64,000 nucleotides of DNA from Phytoseiulus persimilis. Its lineage: Eukaryota > Arthropoda > Arachnida > Mesostigmata > Phytoseiidae. The DNA lies in the NCBI GenBank assembly GCA_037576195.1, contig CM075104.1, positions 19,670,211 through 19,734,210 of the forward strand, given 5' to 3'. Below, one piece after another: positions 62,465-64,000 of the stretch. The first letter of the stretch is position 1; every line of letters starts with the position of its first letter. The notes below the pieces were generated by a model. The model was not told where the DNA came from. It searched no databases and saw only the letters and a list, made by a program, of their open reading frames with translations. Both the position numbers and the translations under genes were made by a program.

Positions 62465-64000
62465 GATGGTTCCTGCGGATTCTCTCGTGAACAGTTATCT
62501 AGCAGCTGATGAATTCATCTTCTAGAGACGTTCATTTGAGTTCTCCATACACGTCGGAACTGTCGTCCTGGGAATGAGAGAAGAGTCCACGCCGGAGCAA
62601 TCGGTAGCGAGCATTTCGAGTGCCCAGAGGAGCCCATCGCAAGCGTGGAATATCTTCAGCTGCGTCGGAAGGGCGGTTGCGTCAGCAAAAGCTTCACGGA
62701 GTCATCCCTGGCTCCAGGGCGTTCACTGATGACAAGGTCTTCACGTAAGTGGCATGTATTTGTTCTTAGGCAACTGGGTTCAACGTTCGTGATGGGACGA
62801 AGAGCGAGTCGGAATCCGCACAGACGTTCAAATCTTGTATCGAGTCCGGATGAGATTCTAAAATTCTGGAGTGGCCGGGTTCGGAATCATGTCCATCTTT
62901 GAATGCGACCTCGGGACGAAATCGAGCTCCTGTTACACATTGGGGGTTAAGGTCTCCAAAGACCCGGTGAGGAGATGGACAGAGAAATGTTTTTGAAACT
63001 CGAAGCCTCGCAGTTGAAAATATGAAGCCACTCCTCCACCTCTAACCGTTTCACTTTCACCTTAGATGGAAAAGACGACAAGCCGGAACATCGGGCGTTG
63101 AACCCGATTGGGAAAATGCTCGTGTATCTCGAAAGATCTCGAGGAGTGAACGACGCCAATGCTGTTGCTCGGCAAGCAGAGCATCATGAGCGTAGAGCGT
63201 TGTGAGCGCCCACTCTACTTTCCAGGAGCTTCTGTAAACGCCGCTCCCACTCGAGGCAGCCCTTCCTCGAAGGGCAGGGAATCTACACCGGAATCCGCCA
63301 TCTTCTCCGACTACCTGGTCCCAGTGCGCGATCTCCTCCGTCGTATAGCTGTGTAGGTCATTCATCTCAGATACGCACCACATCTGTGCTGCCCACGGAG
63401 CGCTAACCCACCGGAATGTTTGTCATCCAAACAGAGAACGCTGATTTCGGAAGTTTCGTTGGTGAGGAACTCCGTCACCAAGACCTACAACGGAGAAGGC
63501 CCGCGGCGTCCCACACGGGCGAAGATTGTGTGTGTCTATGATTCTCGAATCCTTCCAATGGAGGTAGTGGTAGCTTGCCGAGTGGGACAGACTGTGAGGG
63601 GCGACCCTATGACAAGTTGCCAACGTGAGGAATATCAGTTACCGTTTCCGTGGTCCGATCAGAAATTCCGTCAACTGCTGAAGAACTTCCCCCAGAGGCG
63701 TTTACAGAGAGCCGAAGTGGCTGTAGGATGCGTCATCAGGGTGTTCTGGGCTATCAATGGGTGTTTATGTTGCTGTTTACTCTTGTGGGCGACGGGTTGC
63801 AGAAGAGGGCGCGAAGTCCGTCTCAGGAAAAAGTCGGGATTGAACGGCTCAACCGTCCATCAGGTTTATTCTTCGCGCGAGGACCGAACGTTGTGTTAGC
63901 ATATTTTCCCTGAATGCCGCACACGGATCGACCGAGCGCTTGTGATTCATGACCGAAACTGCACTCGGGGGGAAATGGAAAAATCGCGACGCCACCGACT
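62465..64000. other. no secure gene; one 159-codon frame
   Basis: The plus-strand frame 63420-63899 is intact but starts at a non-ATG codon. It contains one hydrophobic, Cys-rich stretch (INGCLCCCLLLWATGC) that could span a membrane. The length is within chance. An overlapping minus-strand frame at 63057-63383 is equally protein-like. Confidence 0.35.

Overview
The window reads as eukaryotic nuclear DNA, most probably from an arthropod. Base composition is near 50% GC, CpG is abundant on both strands, the one secure gene is split by spliceosomal introns, and a SINE, inverted-repeat elements and TC/GA microsatellites are present. A compact chelicerate (mite or tick) genome would fit, but nothing here proves the lineage. 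There are no bacterial-style operons or ribosome binding sites. Open frames of up to roughly 190 codons are expected by chance in a window of this size and composition, so length alone was not accepted as evidence of a gene.

The only gene identified with confidence is a five-exon Ras-superfamily GTPase on the minus strand (27869-31505). It resembles the RASD/Rhes and DiRas groups. Its exon phases all agree, its G1, G3, G4 and G5 motifs are visible, and its last small exon supplies a polybasic tail with a C-terminal CTVS prenylation box. It lacks the residues equivalent to Ras G12 and Q61.

The most distinctive feature is a pair of inverted, about 96% identical, 730-bp foldback-like elements (14771-15500 and 24550-25279). 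Their ends are arrays of a 17-bp unit built around TTTGAGCG. One copy is flanked by a 9-bp direct repeat. They bracket about 9 kb with no supported gene.

Other mobile DNA: a tRNA-derived SINE with an exact 15-bp target-site duplication (11979-12278); a diverged repeat cluster with direct and inverted copies ending in a transposon-like terminus (59739-61227); and a 324-bp element with 33-bp terminal inverted repeats (62141-62464). Two weaker tRNA-promoter-like fragments lie at 26530-26610 and 36680-36770.

Several plus-strand loci are candidate genes or decayed genes of unknown function, supported by joined frames and canonical splice sites rather than homology: 46365-47694, 48708-49053, 38138-38466, 5219-5470 and 55241-56258. 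A minus-strand 94-codon frame at 71-355 follows a TATA box. The rest of the window appears intergenic to reading by eye.
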